Shown piece after piece: positions 25,614-37,000 of a DNA stretch of 64,000 bases. The stretch covers positions 2,418,001-2,482,000 of the forward strand of contig JBBPUQ010000005.1 of NCBI GenBank assembly GCA_038501195.1. The letters run 5' to 3'. Below the pieces are notes generated by a model. That model worked only from the letters and a program-made list of their open reading frames with translations, made no database searches and was not told the DNA's origin. Positions within the stretch are counted from its first letter, which is position 1. Each line of letters opens with the position of its first letter. The position numbers and the translations under genes were made by a program. The DNA comes from Nemania diffusa. Lineage: Eukaryota; Ascomycota; Sordariomycetes; Xylariales; Xylariaceae.

Positions 25614-26313
25614 GCAGGCGTTGCATAGGGCGGCGGCAATGGTTTATTTAATATATTACATCAATACACTCCATTTCGTCAGTGATACTAACCATTACAT
25701 ACACTACCTATGTGATGTCAAATAGCGCTGTGTTGTGTCGTGTTTGAAGTTTTGGGTAGCTTTTTAGAAGATCTAATGTAACGAACTTAAACAGCATGGG
25801 TAACAAAGAATTCATCAGCACCGTCGATACCCGGGTTTTATGTGGAAAAGAGACTGAAAAAAAAAACCTAGACAATTACATATTCGGTTCTAATATAATT
25901 AATCTATATCAATCCTCACCATCAGAGGCTTTATAAGTTGGCTACCTACGTACTCAAGTACACCCCCTATGTAGTCTCTAACTATCCTAAACTAAGCGCA
26001 TTGCACGACCAATGTAGTACAGTAACTTTACGTTATCAACGTAATAACATCTGTTGCTCTAACTATCAGTCTCATGAGAAATGCAGTACCCAGTCTGTGT
26101 CAAAACCAGACATGGGAAAAAGTAGCATCTTGAAAATCATTACGTTCTAGGGTAGGCTACGCGCCTAAGGATACTTGCTACCTACACATGTAGCTAGTAT
26201 CTAAGCTCGGACCACTCGGGCGTCCCGAGCTTCGGGGTTGGATAGTGGAATTTACCTAAGTAGGCAGATAAATCTTACCACTATAAAGTTAACTGGGCAT
26301 CCAACTTGACAGC
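25614..26313. other. Spacer MPP10 / DMAC1-like
   Basis: About 700 bp of 3' flank and promoter. I see no gene; one short ORF (25938-26150) has no coding features. Confidence 0.4.
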
Positions 26314-26760
26314 ATGGCGAAGGACAATATCCCGTCGGTGGGAATTCTCGACAAGCCAGAGAGTCTCGATGACCTCCTCAAGCAGGATCGAGGTGAGGAC
26401 TGCCTATCGTGTCGAGTCGTAGGTTAGTACATATTTGACTTTTCTTGCCCATCTCCTCCCACCCATGCACCACTGTTCGCCTTCACCGCCCGAGAGTTAG
26501 ACGATCTAAGCCTACGGGACGAAGCTTAATCTAGAGGGTGTACTGGCTTGTACTGACTGTTTCCTACGACTCTAATAGGTGGCGGCGCATTCATCGGCCT
26601 CGCAGCGTATAGTTACTTCTCCGGCAACGCGCAACTCGAACGACAACGAGCCAAAATCCTAGCGAGCAAATCCATGTTCGGCATGCGTAGTCGCAGGTTC
26701 GGTATCGCAACAACATCCTTGGGACTAGCATGGCTAGGCATCTGGAGGTTGTTCCTATGA
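26314..26760 (+). CDS. DMAC1/Dmo2-like small mitochondrial membrane protein (DUF4536)
   Basis: Two-exon gene too short for simple ORF calling: join(26314..26422, 26579..26760), 96 residues. Exon 1 ends CLSCRVV plus one base. The 156-bp intron starts GTTAGT and ends TAG after a CTAATAG stretch. Exon 2 resumes with GGGAFIGLAAYSYFSG. Without splicing the frame stops immediately after the CxxC region, so the intron decides the product. The CxxCRxxG motif followed by two hydrophobic segments (about residues 37-52 and 78-96) matches the distal membrane-arm assembly component 1-like domain (DUF4536), known from human DMAC1/TMEM261 and yeast Dmo2. The human protein assists respiratory complex I assembly; a similar mitochondrial inner-membrane role here is inferred. 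Confidence 0.7.
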
Positions 26761-28078
26761 GCATATGGAACGAGCAGAATAAATTGAACTGTTGGTCTGT
26801 TTGCCTATCCTGGATCTACACCTGGGCCCTCAAGCAAGATGAAGGGGAAACACTCCGCTCTAGCGCTAGGTATTCTCACACTTGATGGACAGCGGAGAGC
26901 GCTTTATTAACACCACTATATCAACGGTACTGTGGGCGCGGATTACAATAACCACCTCAGTTGCACTTTTCAACCCCCAGTGTACATTACTTGTCATAAA
27001 AGAGAATAAAGAATATCCCTAAGTTAATTGAAGGGTTTAGGTTGGTTTTATTATATCTCCAGTGTCTTGGTGGTTTTGGATATATCACATTCAAATGATA
27101 ATCATACCTATCTCTCTTGAACAAAACTTGTTATGAAGCTCACTTTCGAGCGTCTAGCCCCGAAACAGGCCTCGGTAGTAACAACGGAACGGCAAGCGCC
27201 GTTGATGACAATTCGGCCGGACAACTAAGGCCGGCCGGAAAAACTCAATTCTTTGTTTCGCCTTATGTGATGGCGGGAGCTGCTCTAGCGCCCAAATAGG
27301 TACTGCCTACCTACCTGTTCACAGGTGGTGACCATGCCTATTGACGCTGGGATTCACATTGAGATAAGGGGGCTCGGTTAAACTTATATCAGTACCTACA
27401 TGATGAGAGTAGGTTATATACATACATATGTACCTACCAATATCGATTGGTATTATTTTGCAAATCACGCGTGAGCAAGGCGCGGTCTGGAGATTCGTAG
27501 CGCGTCTTGTCTCGGAACAGACAAGGTTGGCTGAAAACCAATCTATATTAGAAACAATAGCATGAAGTATTAACAAAACAAGTTGGTGGTTGAGATGGCA
27601 ATGGCGAGCAATGGCCGATTCTAGTGGTGCTTACATCTTGGAACTTTCCCTTTCTGGTCGGATTCCTTAGCCCGTCTATGTAGTAGGCTACCTACCGACA
27701 TATATACCTATGCGTACTTGTTTGTTGGCCACCTTGAGCCTGCAGAAAGGGGCAAGAGGGGTGGATGAAGAGCTAGTCTAGCTAAATATGCGAGGTTCAT
27801 GCACGCCTGAAGCCTGGAAATGGGACATCAGCAAACACACCGCGGCACTCAACAGGTAGGTTAGGTAGGTAGGTCAGTCAACCACGTCTGTAACCACGGC
27901 ATGCAACCTCGAGCATCAGCGCATGCAGGTCCAACAATAAACCCGATTATATCGGCAAGACCATAGAGCGAGAGCAGGAGGTAAGGACATTGTGACCGGC
28001 ATATCCCCTAAATCGGACAATACGTGTCCAGTTATAGGGATTGACATGTAGGTCATTTGATGTATTAACCTACAGATA

Positions 28079-28100
28079 GCCTTAGGTACCTACCTAAGGC
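28079..28100. repeat. Palindrome, 10-bp arms
   Basis: Perfect inverted repeat with arms GCCTTAGGTA and TACCTAAGGC separated by CC. It is built from the dispersed TAGGTACCTA-type motif. Confidence 0.8.
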
Positions 28101-28448
28101 AGCCTGCTGCTTTACATTAACTGCTCAGGTGCCCTATGGCTTTGGTACAGCACATAGTCACAGCATGCTTTACCTGTAGAGTAAAGCAATGCGCACTGTT
28201 TCTGGTTGTAGTGCATGTTTACGCGTATTAATAACCTTAAAAAGAGACCATACTTATTTCCACAGTAGTACGTAGATACGACAGAAGCAAGAAATACATT
28301 TGTCAACGATTGCAGAACAGTTGAGTTCGTTTGTGCGTCGTAACAATACCTACAATCTTACGTCCCTCTCATCCAAGGTTCTAAATGTTAGGGCGTGTCA
28401 AGACGCAGGAACAAAAAAAACAAAAACCCTCCATTTACTTGACAATAT

Positions 28449-28473
28449 TGTACAGTACCTTAGGTACTGTACA
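28449..28473. repeat. Palindrome, 12-bp arms
   Basis: Perfect inverted repeat with arms TGTACAGTACCT and AGGTACTGTACA around a single T. Such a sequence could extrude as a cruciform or bind a dimeric protein; neither can be tested here. Confidence 0.8.
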
Positions 28474-29632
28474 CACCTACATACCCACGCATGCGTGGAA
28501 AGTTGAATAGATACCTTAAGTACCTACCTAGGTACATATTGAATATTGATTAGACAACCTGGTAAGGACCACCTACATATACTTAACTCTAGGTCGCTGC
28601 ATCAACTATTAACCTAGCAATTATGTAGGTAGTTAGGTGGGTAGAGAGCATACATGTATTGTATTACCATAGTAACAAACGTCCATTCATCCAGCTATTG
28701 TTCTTACCTGTGGCGTCAGTAAGTACATCTCCAACTACCATGTACGGCAATAATCCATTTGTCCAACAATGTCCTGACTCCTTTCTTCCTTCCCGCCTGT
28801 TTTGCCCCACTAGCGTGCACCTGCGTGCTTACATTGCCGACTGTATGAGCTAGGTACATGAGTTTAATCAGGTACGGCCGTGACGCACCTAAGCTAGGTA
28901 GGTATGAGGTACCCTAGCATATTTCAGGTACTTTAGGGTAGTGCACTGGTGGTTCTCCCCGCCTTACGCTGTCTGGTTTAGCTTGTCCTGGCCTAGTAAT
29001 CACCGCCTACAGTCTAGGTAGGTATGCGTAGGTACACAGCGGGTGAAACTGTGCACTATCAGTGGCCTAAGCACCGATTCACCAGACCCAAAACTCCATG
29101 AGTCTTGTCCCGACATGGGAAGTATCGGTGGATCGTCAGCCCCCGTCAACTCTTATTTTCTTTCCCTTAATCAACAGAAAAACATCCTACTTGTACAGCC
29201 GGCCAACCAAACCGCCTACTCCCTCCTGAGTAGGCCAGCCAATCAACACGGGACTAAGCAGCCTGCTTCAACCCTTCTTTCCTTCCTCACTCTTCCTTCC
29301 CATCCGGACGCCGCCTCTTTTTGGCCCCAACGACTTGCCTGCTGTCTGCTGTCTGCTATTCTTCTGTCAGCTGACTTGCTTGTTCACCGTGGATTGTCTC
29401 TGTCCTGTCGCGTCCCCGGAATGCGGTAGCCCTGTCGACGCACTCGGTTCCTTCGCCGGACTGAGATTGATTGCGAAGCCTCTTGACCAAGGGGAATTTG
29501 CCCGGGTTCTTGCTTGTGAGACGTGACGAAGAGCGAAAACGCGAAAGCTGTCGGCGCCGTGGTTCTTGTGCCACCCCCAGATTCCCCTCCGACCCTCAGT
29601 CTTGTGCTTCGGAGGTGCCCGTGTTGTCCCCT

Positions 29633-29653
29633 ATGAATAGGGACTATGAATAG
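29633..29653 (+). promoter_or_regulatory. Upstream ORF overlapping the POM1 start codon
   Basis: ATG at 29633 opens a six-codon uORF (MNRDYE) that stops at TAG 29651-29653. It overlaps the proposed POM1 ATG (29646) in another frame. The two ATGs lie in a 13-bp direct duplication of TATGAATAGGGAC. Ribosomes using the first ATG would terminate five bases beyond the A of the second, an arrangement suited to repression or reinitiation. Confidence 0.5.
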
Positions 29654-32600
29654 GGAGCATCATTTGGTTCCTGCTGGCTCGAGACCAGCTGCGCAGTCTC
29701 CGACACGATCGTATGTTTCTCATCGTCTCTCATCCTACCTAACTATTGAATCGTCGTATCTGGTGACCCTGTCCCCCAAACTAGGACTACCTTCGTAGTC
29801 CCGATTCTAACGTGGCCTGGTTTATCAGTAGCAAGGAGAACATAGGCCCTAGCCATAAGACGACGGCACACGCTGCCCACGACGTCTCAATGTTGCATGC
29901 GTCTTCGTCCAACAACCACTCCTTGTTTTCCTTTGGTCGGAATGGCCCCCCAAACGACGTAGACGATAATTCGACAACCGATTTCGACTTCCTGCCCTCT
30001 GTCAGCTTCGATGACCTCCAGAGTAGTCTTGAGTCCGCCTCGACTGAGTTTAAACTAACCCAGTTTCCATCACCATCTGGCCAGGGTAGCATCCTTGGGG
30101 AGCCTTCTTTTGTAGGGGATAAGATGGCGGCTCAGCAATACCGGGCCCCTCATAGCGGAGGAACGGGGCATCCCATGGTACAGCCCAACAATGCAACCAA
30201 TACCACTACAACGAGACCATCTAGGTCTGGGTCGATCCTGAGGAGGCCTAGTACGTCGGGGCGACAAGTTAGCAACAGCTCCACCCTGTCTATATCTTCA
30301 ACCACTATGGATGCACCAACAGCTCCAGCAGCCATGCGGGCCCGTCGTCAAAGTCATTACCCCCCAGTCTCTAGCAGCAACATTGTGAAGCCACCTAGAA
30401 AATCAATTGGCCCAGGTGTTATCGATGCCGATTACAGCAGTCGGGGTGCGGTGAAGCGCCGACCCAGTCTATTGTCAGGTGGGGCAGAGAGACACGCCGG
30501 TGAGGGTCCTCGATCGTCGACAGAGTCGGTTGGTGGAGAGTCGAGTGATAACACGAGGCAACTCAACGTATCGCGAGCTACCAAGGCACGGTCCATACAA
30601 CCCGCACCAAGGTTATCTACGACTTTTTCGACAAGTACCAGCAGCAATGGCGGTCTAAATCCCGAAAAGAGTCGCATGTCCACGTCGTTCTCGAGGTCGC
30701 CGAGGACAAAGGGAACCACAGCCGCGTCACGAAGAGTATCCGTCATGCCAATCACTCACGGCTCCCATGCAAGTGGACTTGGTGCGAGGACTATTTCCCC
30801 AACGGATGCGCAACGAATGAAGCGAATGTCAGCACACCCGCAGAGTCTAGCCTCGATCGCAACAGCGCCGCCACCACCTATTGACCCACGGCCAAACTCA
30901 CGTTCGCCATCGATGATTCCTCGGAAAGCTTCGACCCCTTCTTCTTCAAGAACAACTCCGGAAATTACCAATAGGAAGTCATACAGCTCTGGTCTCTCTG
31001 TTGGATCGACCACTAGTCACAACACCCATAGAACATCGACAAGCTCGATTCAACGTCTTTCACAAGGCGGCCAGACCACCCGATTACCAGCCCCGAAAGG
31101 CTCAGGCGCTCATAATCCTCCCCCGGGCGAAGGAGAGGAGTACGTCCCACCTGTACCGGCAATTCCCAAGGCATATGAATCCCCGAAAGACTCCCCAGCT
31201 GAACTCGCCTGGCTTGAGAAAAGAAAATCCAATTGTGGTTTGGACACTAGCAGTATTCATAGCAACTCTACTGGGACACTCTCAAACCCTCCATTACTTG
31301 AACCTCCAATCAAGATGCAAGGTAGTAAGAATACGCGAAAGCCAGTACCGCGAAAATCATTGGCAGCTACGTCATCGGATATCGAGCAGAAGGAGACCTC
31401 AAATCCTTCTAGGAAGAATTTGCAGCCTCTCAGTCTGCCTCCTTTGAATTTAGGCCCCTTAAGTACACCAACCACCGCGAAGATCGCGGCTTTGCAAGAG
31501 CAAGGCTATGAGAAAGGAAAATTAACCCCACCGCCAACACGAATACTTGCGAAGACTCCTACGACTCCAATGACGGCTTCTAGGAGCACATTCTTCTCTC
31601 GAGGTCGCTTAGAGAAAGCTGCGGATATACCAATCCCGCGAAGTAGCAGCTCAGTCCAGCCCAGTCGCCTAGAGACTCCTAGTATTGAGGACACCACTAG
31701 CTCTTCCGAGTCCCTTATGGACCAGTCTATGAAGACACCATCGCGCAAGCCCGCAGTCTCCCCATTCCTCTCGTCATCTGTTCCGAAGGGCGGCGACGCG
31801 TTCGAGAACGTCCTTACTAAATCTAAGACATTCGGTGATCTCAATCACACGGTCTCAGTAGAGAGAACTGCTGAGTTTAAATCTGAGCAGAGGCCAATAG
31901 GTCCGAGAGCCCCAAAACTCACCAAACCAAAGTCGCCAGCCCCTCAAACGAGCCCAGAGGAACCCCCGACCCCATCTTCTATCAGCTCGCTGAGGAGGAA
32001 ATTAAGCTTGTCTTGGAAGCGGAGTAACTCGAAAAGTGGTAACCATGCCTCTATCAGTTCTATGGATAAGACAGCTGAGAGACAAGCACGACAAGAGAGC
32101 ATGCCACCACCGCGAATTCCAATCTCGGCATCAATTCATCTAAATACCTCCAAAGCTCAAAGTCCTAGTCACCCAATGAAACCTTTTGGGGGCTACTTAG
32201 AGTCGAAGCGCAGGAAAAGTTCTGCGTCCAGCTTGAACACTACACTAACACAAGATAAGATTCGGGCTGATAGTTGGAATACCTCAAAGAAAGACGTGGG
32301 AAATAACTCAATGATTGAAACATCAACCCAGCCACGGGTCTCATCACTGCAAAAAGTCATTCGCCCAAGGCCGTCTGCCGCTTCCATCAAACACAACGAA
32401 CCCTACACCGCAGAGTTGGACAGAGATGATCTCATAGCTGAGGAGGAGATTAAGAAGTTGGGGGCGAGGAAGAAAGAAACAGAAATCGCAGCCCGGACAC
32501 TTGATGCTCTTCGCAAGCGGGCAACACCAAAGGATTGTGTTAGGCCCCAAGACGCTATCAAAATTGCCATTCTAAATATATATGAGAAAGGAGAGATTAT

Positions 32601-34008
32601 GGACTACGGTGATATTTATTTTTGCGGCACCCAAAATGCTAACAAGATCGTGGGCGATCTAAACACTAACAAGCCTAATTTCGGCTACGATGACGAGCGC
32701 GGAGATTACTCAATCGTGATGGGGGATCATCTCGCGTATCGGTATGAAATTGTCGATGTCCTCGGAAAGGGGAGTTTTGGGCAGGTCGTCAGGTGTATCG
32801 ACCATAAGACTGGTGGTTTAGTGGCAGTCAAAATCATTCGAAATAAGAAGCGATTTCATCAGCAGGCCCTTGTCGAGGTCAATATCTTGAAGAAGCTTCG
32901 CGAATGGGATCCTAAGAACAAGCACAGCATGGTCAACTTTACTCACAGTTTCTACTTTCGGGGGCATCTTTGCATATCAACGGAACTTCTTGATATGAAT
33001 CTCTATGAGTTTATCAAGTCCAACTCGTTTCGTGGTTTCTCTCTCAAACTCATTCGACGTTTCACGAAGCAAATGCTTAGCTCGCTTGCGATACTCAAGC
33101 AACACAAAGTCATACATTGTGACTTGAAACCAGAAAACATCCTCCTTCGACATCCCTTGCATTCTGAGATCAAGGTGATTGATTTCGGCTCCAGCTGCTT
33201 CGAAAATGAAAAGGTGTACACGTACATTCAATCACGGTTCTATCGATCTCCTGAGGTCATCTTAGGGATGACTTACGGCCTTCCAATTGACATGTGGAGC
33301 CTCGGCTGCATTCTAGCTGAGCTGTATACTGGAGTACCGATTTTCCCTGGGGAGAACGAACAGGAACAGCTCGCGTGTATTATGGAGGTTTTTGGCCCAC
33401 CTGAGAAGCATCTCATTGAGAAGAGCACGAGAAAAAAGCTTTTCTTCGACTCAATGGGCAAACCCCGGCTGACTGTGTCCACCAAGGGGAGACGACGACG
33501 CCCCTCCTCCAAGACATTGCAGCAAGCTATCAAATGTGACGATGAGCCGTTCCTTGACTTCCTCGCTCGTTGTTTAAGATGGGATCCAGATCGCCGCCTG
33601 AAACCCGAAGAGGCCATTAGGCATGAATTTATCACTGGATACAAGACTATAGTGCCCCCTTCTCGTGCTCGAGATTCGTCTCCCATGAAGCGGCACAATA
33701 CTATATCCACACCAAGACCGCTACCAGAACCACCAGCAGCTGGCAAGAGCAATGGTGTCTTTCGCCCTAGAGAGCTAAGCAATGCCAGTCCGCAGAAACC
33801 CATTTCTGGCCCTAGGCGTGTATCTGGCATGAACAGCACAGTGACGGCTAGTGGCGCAGGTGTTAAGCGGACGAGCACCGGCAATGGTCCTGTTTCTTCC
33901 GGAAGCCTTGGGAACAGCAATTTACCTCGTGTGGCTGGCCGAACTGCCAGCGGCAAGCAAGACCTAGCCTCTGCAGGTGCCAATGTTGCTATGAGCCGAC
34001 GCGCTTAA
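29646..34008 (+). CDS. POM1: Pom1-type DYRK family protein kinase
   Basis: Dual-specificity kinase of the DYRK family; in fission yeast Pom1 forms polar gradients that control cell size, polarity and septum placement. Model: join(29646..29710, 29829..34008), 1414 residues. The long exon 2 frame has no ATG before 29890, but a CTAAC branch point and CAG precede SKENIGPS. A GTATGT donor at 29711 gives an in-frame exon 1 (MNREHHLVPAGSRPAAQSPT). The N-terminal 900+ residues are Ser/Pro/Thr-rich and disordered. A DYRK-homology box (YDDERGDYSIVMGDHLAYRY) precedes the kinase domain, about residues 990-1295. The domain has LGKGSFGQVV, Lys1023 in VAVK, HCDLKPEN with Asp1120, DFGSS, and the DYRK activation loop YxY (Tyr1152/Tyr1154). 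A Ser-rich tail follows. Kinase assignment is certain; the first exon is inferred. Confidence 0.9.
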
Positions 34009-37000
34009 ATGGATGAAACTTGGGCTTAGAAGTCGCCGCGTGGGACTCCAATTGCGGTTATGACGTACATCATGAAGGGCAATTGGGTATCTCTCTATGG
34101 CGCTATGCCACAGAACGAATATTATGAGCTACAGTCTTGACTTTTCTCCCGCCCCCCTCCTTTTTTGCTTTTGCATGACGGCGCACTATATCACTGTAAT
34201 GGGATAGGACTGTTTTCCTAGTTTTTGGGCAAGTCAGCCGTGGCTACTCGAAAACTAATTGCTTTATACTTTGTCTCCATCGTCGTCCCCTTCCTCACTA
34301 TATAAGTCCTCCAATTTGATGCAAATCACCCCCATTCATAGAGAAATGGATAACCAAGCCCAAATTTCCCTATCCTCTCTTGACCACGATATAGGGCAGG
34401 AGTAAAGATGAAGTATTCGACTTCAAAAGACGGGAGGTCACTTTTTCCGGTGTATGCACTATACCATTAATAGGACCACGTTTGGAAGGGAAGAGTGGAT
34501 AGGACATGCCTTGGTTTTCAGAGGAATAGTTCCTCACTAGTACAAAGCTGGGCAGTCTGAGGATGAAATTAGACAGCTGTAGAATGGATACGCCGAACAT
34601 AGAAACGCATTTATGTATTTTAATAGCCGTCTAGACGATGGCCAAAACCTGGGTCACTACGCCTCGAAATGTAGAGCCTAAGGTTTCATGTATCTTTCGA
34701 GAGGATGATGGCTTAGGCGAGAAATCATCTTTTTGAATCCGAAATTACCTTCGGCCTCCTCACTGTATTGGCATCGAGTACATCAGATCATAGTGTATTT
34801 GTCATAACCGCGAGTAATTATTCTACTCAAGACTCGTGCTTGTCTGATTCTAAATTAAAATATTAAGCTCGAGACTTTCCTCATCTTGCACGCCTACCTA
34901 TAGTAAATCTAAAGATCTTACTATTTCAACTTGTTCCACAATCAATCGTTTTCATGTTGAAGTGGTAAGAACACAAATTTTAGCCATATCTTCCCCCCCT
35001 GTTGCTGAGGCCCTCTCGGTTGGTACGAGAGGTGTATTTAGTTCCTAGTAAAATGATATTGCACCAATAACGTATGATATAGGAACAAGGCATATTCCCA
35101 GCCACAGGACTTTGGTTCTATATACAATGCATATTTACATCTATAAACATCGTTACCCTTGCATCCTAGGCATAATGGGAGAGAAGGGGAAGCTGGGAGG
35201 GCGGAAGGCAGGGAAAACCGCCAGGAAAGTAAGAACATGGGAAGTATGGAAGACGGAGAATTACAAACAACGTGGCTGTAGGTACGCAGCGCCGGAGTCT
35301 GACAGAGTCCCGGACCGAGCCTCACAAGATCAGATCAGGCCTGAGGGTCTTTACCCGACAGGTGTTTCTTCACCACAGGTTATTTGTCCTGGTGTATCTA
35401 CTTAGCTCTGGTTGTGGCACAGTTGCCGGATCCTTTCAATCCGATGATTAAGGCTTGAAATAGCAAAGGGCATCTGACACGGACTTGTGTCTACTTGTAT
35501 ACCCCTCTATCTGTCTACAAGAGGGCTTCGCCCGATTGTAGAGAAGGGAAAGCGGGAAACTCGCAGGGGAGGTTTAAACGAGTACGTGCATATTCGAAAG
35601 GGGATGCTAGTGAGTTACACGAGTACGATGTTACGGTACCGGTGTGTAGAATGTAAATTGTGATGTCGTAGTCCGAAGTCCCTCAGCCTCATTCCCGTCT
35701 TTTCGGCGAGGACCGAGTGACAAAGCTCTTCTTTCTTTTCCTTTTTAGTTGACCCTAATCTCAGAGTACTATTGACGGTACGAGACTACAACTATATAGC
35801 AATGGGAGTGTTTAGCTGGTTAGTTGTCGATCAAACAAGTAATCAAGGCAAATATCTGTGCCGTGAAGTCACACCGCTGTTCTCACAACATCTTTCGTGT
35901 GGTTTTCTGGTCTTAGAAGTAAGACATACGAGACAATCAAGGTCTAATCGTATATCTCGCACAGAGAGAGCTTAACAGGATGTAAACATCCAGAATATGT
36001 GACAACTACGGCACTTGTCTTCCTATTAGTTTGATGTGGCCTACGGCAATAGTTAGAAGCTTGGCGATTGTGTCGATGTAAGAATGACGCCTAAGAATTC
36101 ACGTCATACGCTGCGCTGCGCGTGTGTGCTCATGTGGCGCAAGAGCGATCGTTTGTATTGTGAGTGTCGAGATCTAGTGAACACTGTCGTGGCTCTAGCT
36201 AGGTAAGAAATTACTAAAACCTGTTGCCTTGGTTATTTGCACTCACCACATCATGCGCCACGGCCATGCCAGCATACCGAGGCTCTGATGGGCGGGTATC
36301 GGGCCGGTATAGTTGGACCTGTAATGGTGTGTGGAGGGGTGAACGGTACCGACCAGGTAGTCAAAAATACCTTGAGCATATGTGTGTGAGTAGCACGGGT
36401 ACGGTTCCTGCAGGATAAGGCGCGTGGGATGTAGTGTGTGTGCTGGACAAGTAGATGGGGTGTCGTAATAGGAAGGCTATGCTATACTTCACTACACTAG
36501 AGCCTATTAGTTAGAGATATGGCATATCTCGTCCTATTTTGCTATTCGGATAAGCTCAACAGACTGCTACTTGGCCATGGATATCGTTATCACAGCATGT
36601 CCTGGCTCGTGAGGCAGTACTATTACGAGGCCGAATGTGCAAGTAGTTCTAATCGGTTTCTTCTCGCCGCCTGTCTAAAAGCTTATCTAGCGTGTCCTAT
36701 CTAAGATGCTACTTGTTCTAGGCTTTTCGCTCTGAAAGGCGAGTGAATTGTCGTCTTGCCTACGTTTCCTAGGAAAAACCCCCGGGTTGCCGATGTTGGT
36801 GAAGATGACGGTTGCATATATGTATGTAAGACGCTTCTCGCCCCTACAACGACCAGTGCCCCTCTACCGCTTCTCGATGCGACGCTGAGTATTGATCGCC
36901 GTTCCTTCCGCTGTCGCTTAGAAATTAGCAAGGGCAATTCTAGATGGGCGGAGAGGAGCAAGGAAAGATATCAGCTTTGAGGGAGAGTCCGCGTTATTAA

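Larger units (their letters stand above)
26761..29632. other. 2.9-kb spacer and POM1 promoter/leader
   Basis: No protein gene is supportable. The region carries many GGTA/TACC repeats (27300-27320, 27855-27880, 28080-28100, 28500-28530, 28620-28640, 28890-28910, 29010-29035) and two near-perfect palindromes listed separately. From about 29150 it becomes C/T-rich (TTTCTTTCCC, CTTCCTCACTCTTCCTTCCC), as expected for a promoter and transcription start zone of POM1. I find no tRNA or 5S rRNA gene. Confidence 0.45.

Noticed and set aside
29043..29429. 128-codon ORF upstream of POM1
   Set aside because: Lies in the CT-rich promoter/leader; composition explains the Ser/Pro/Leu content and no domain is visible.
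33273..33983. 236-codon minus-strand ORF
   Set aside because: Antisense shadow of the POM1 kinase and tail coding sequence.
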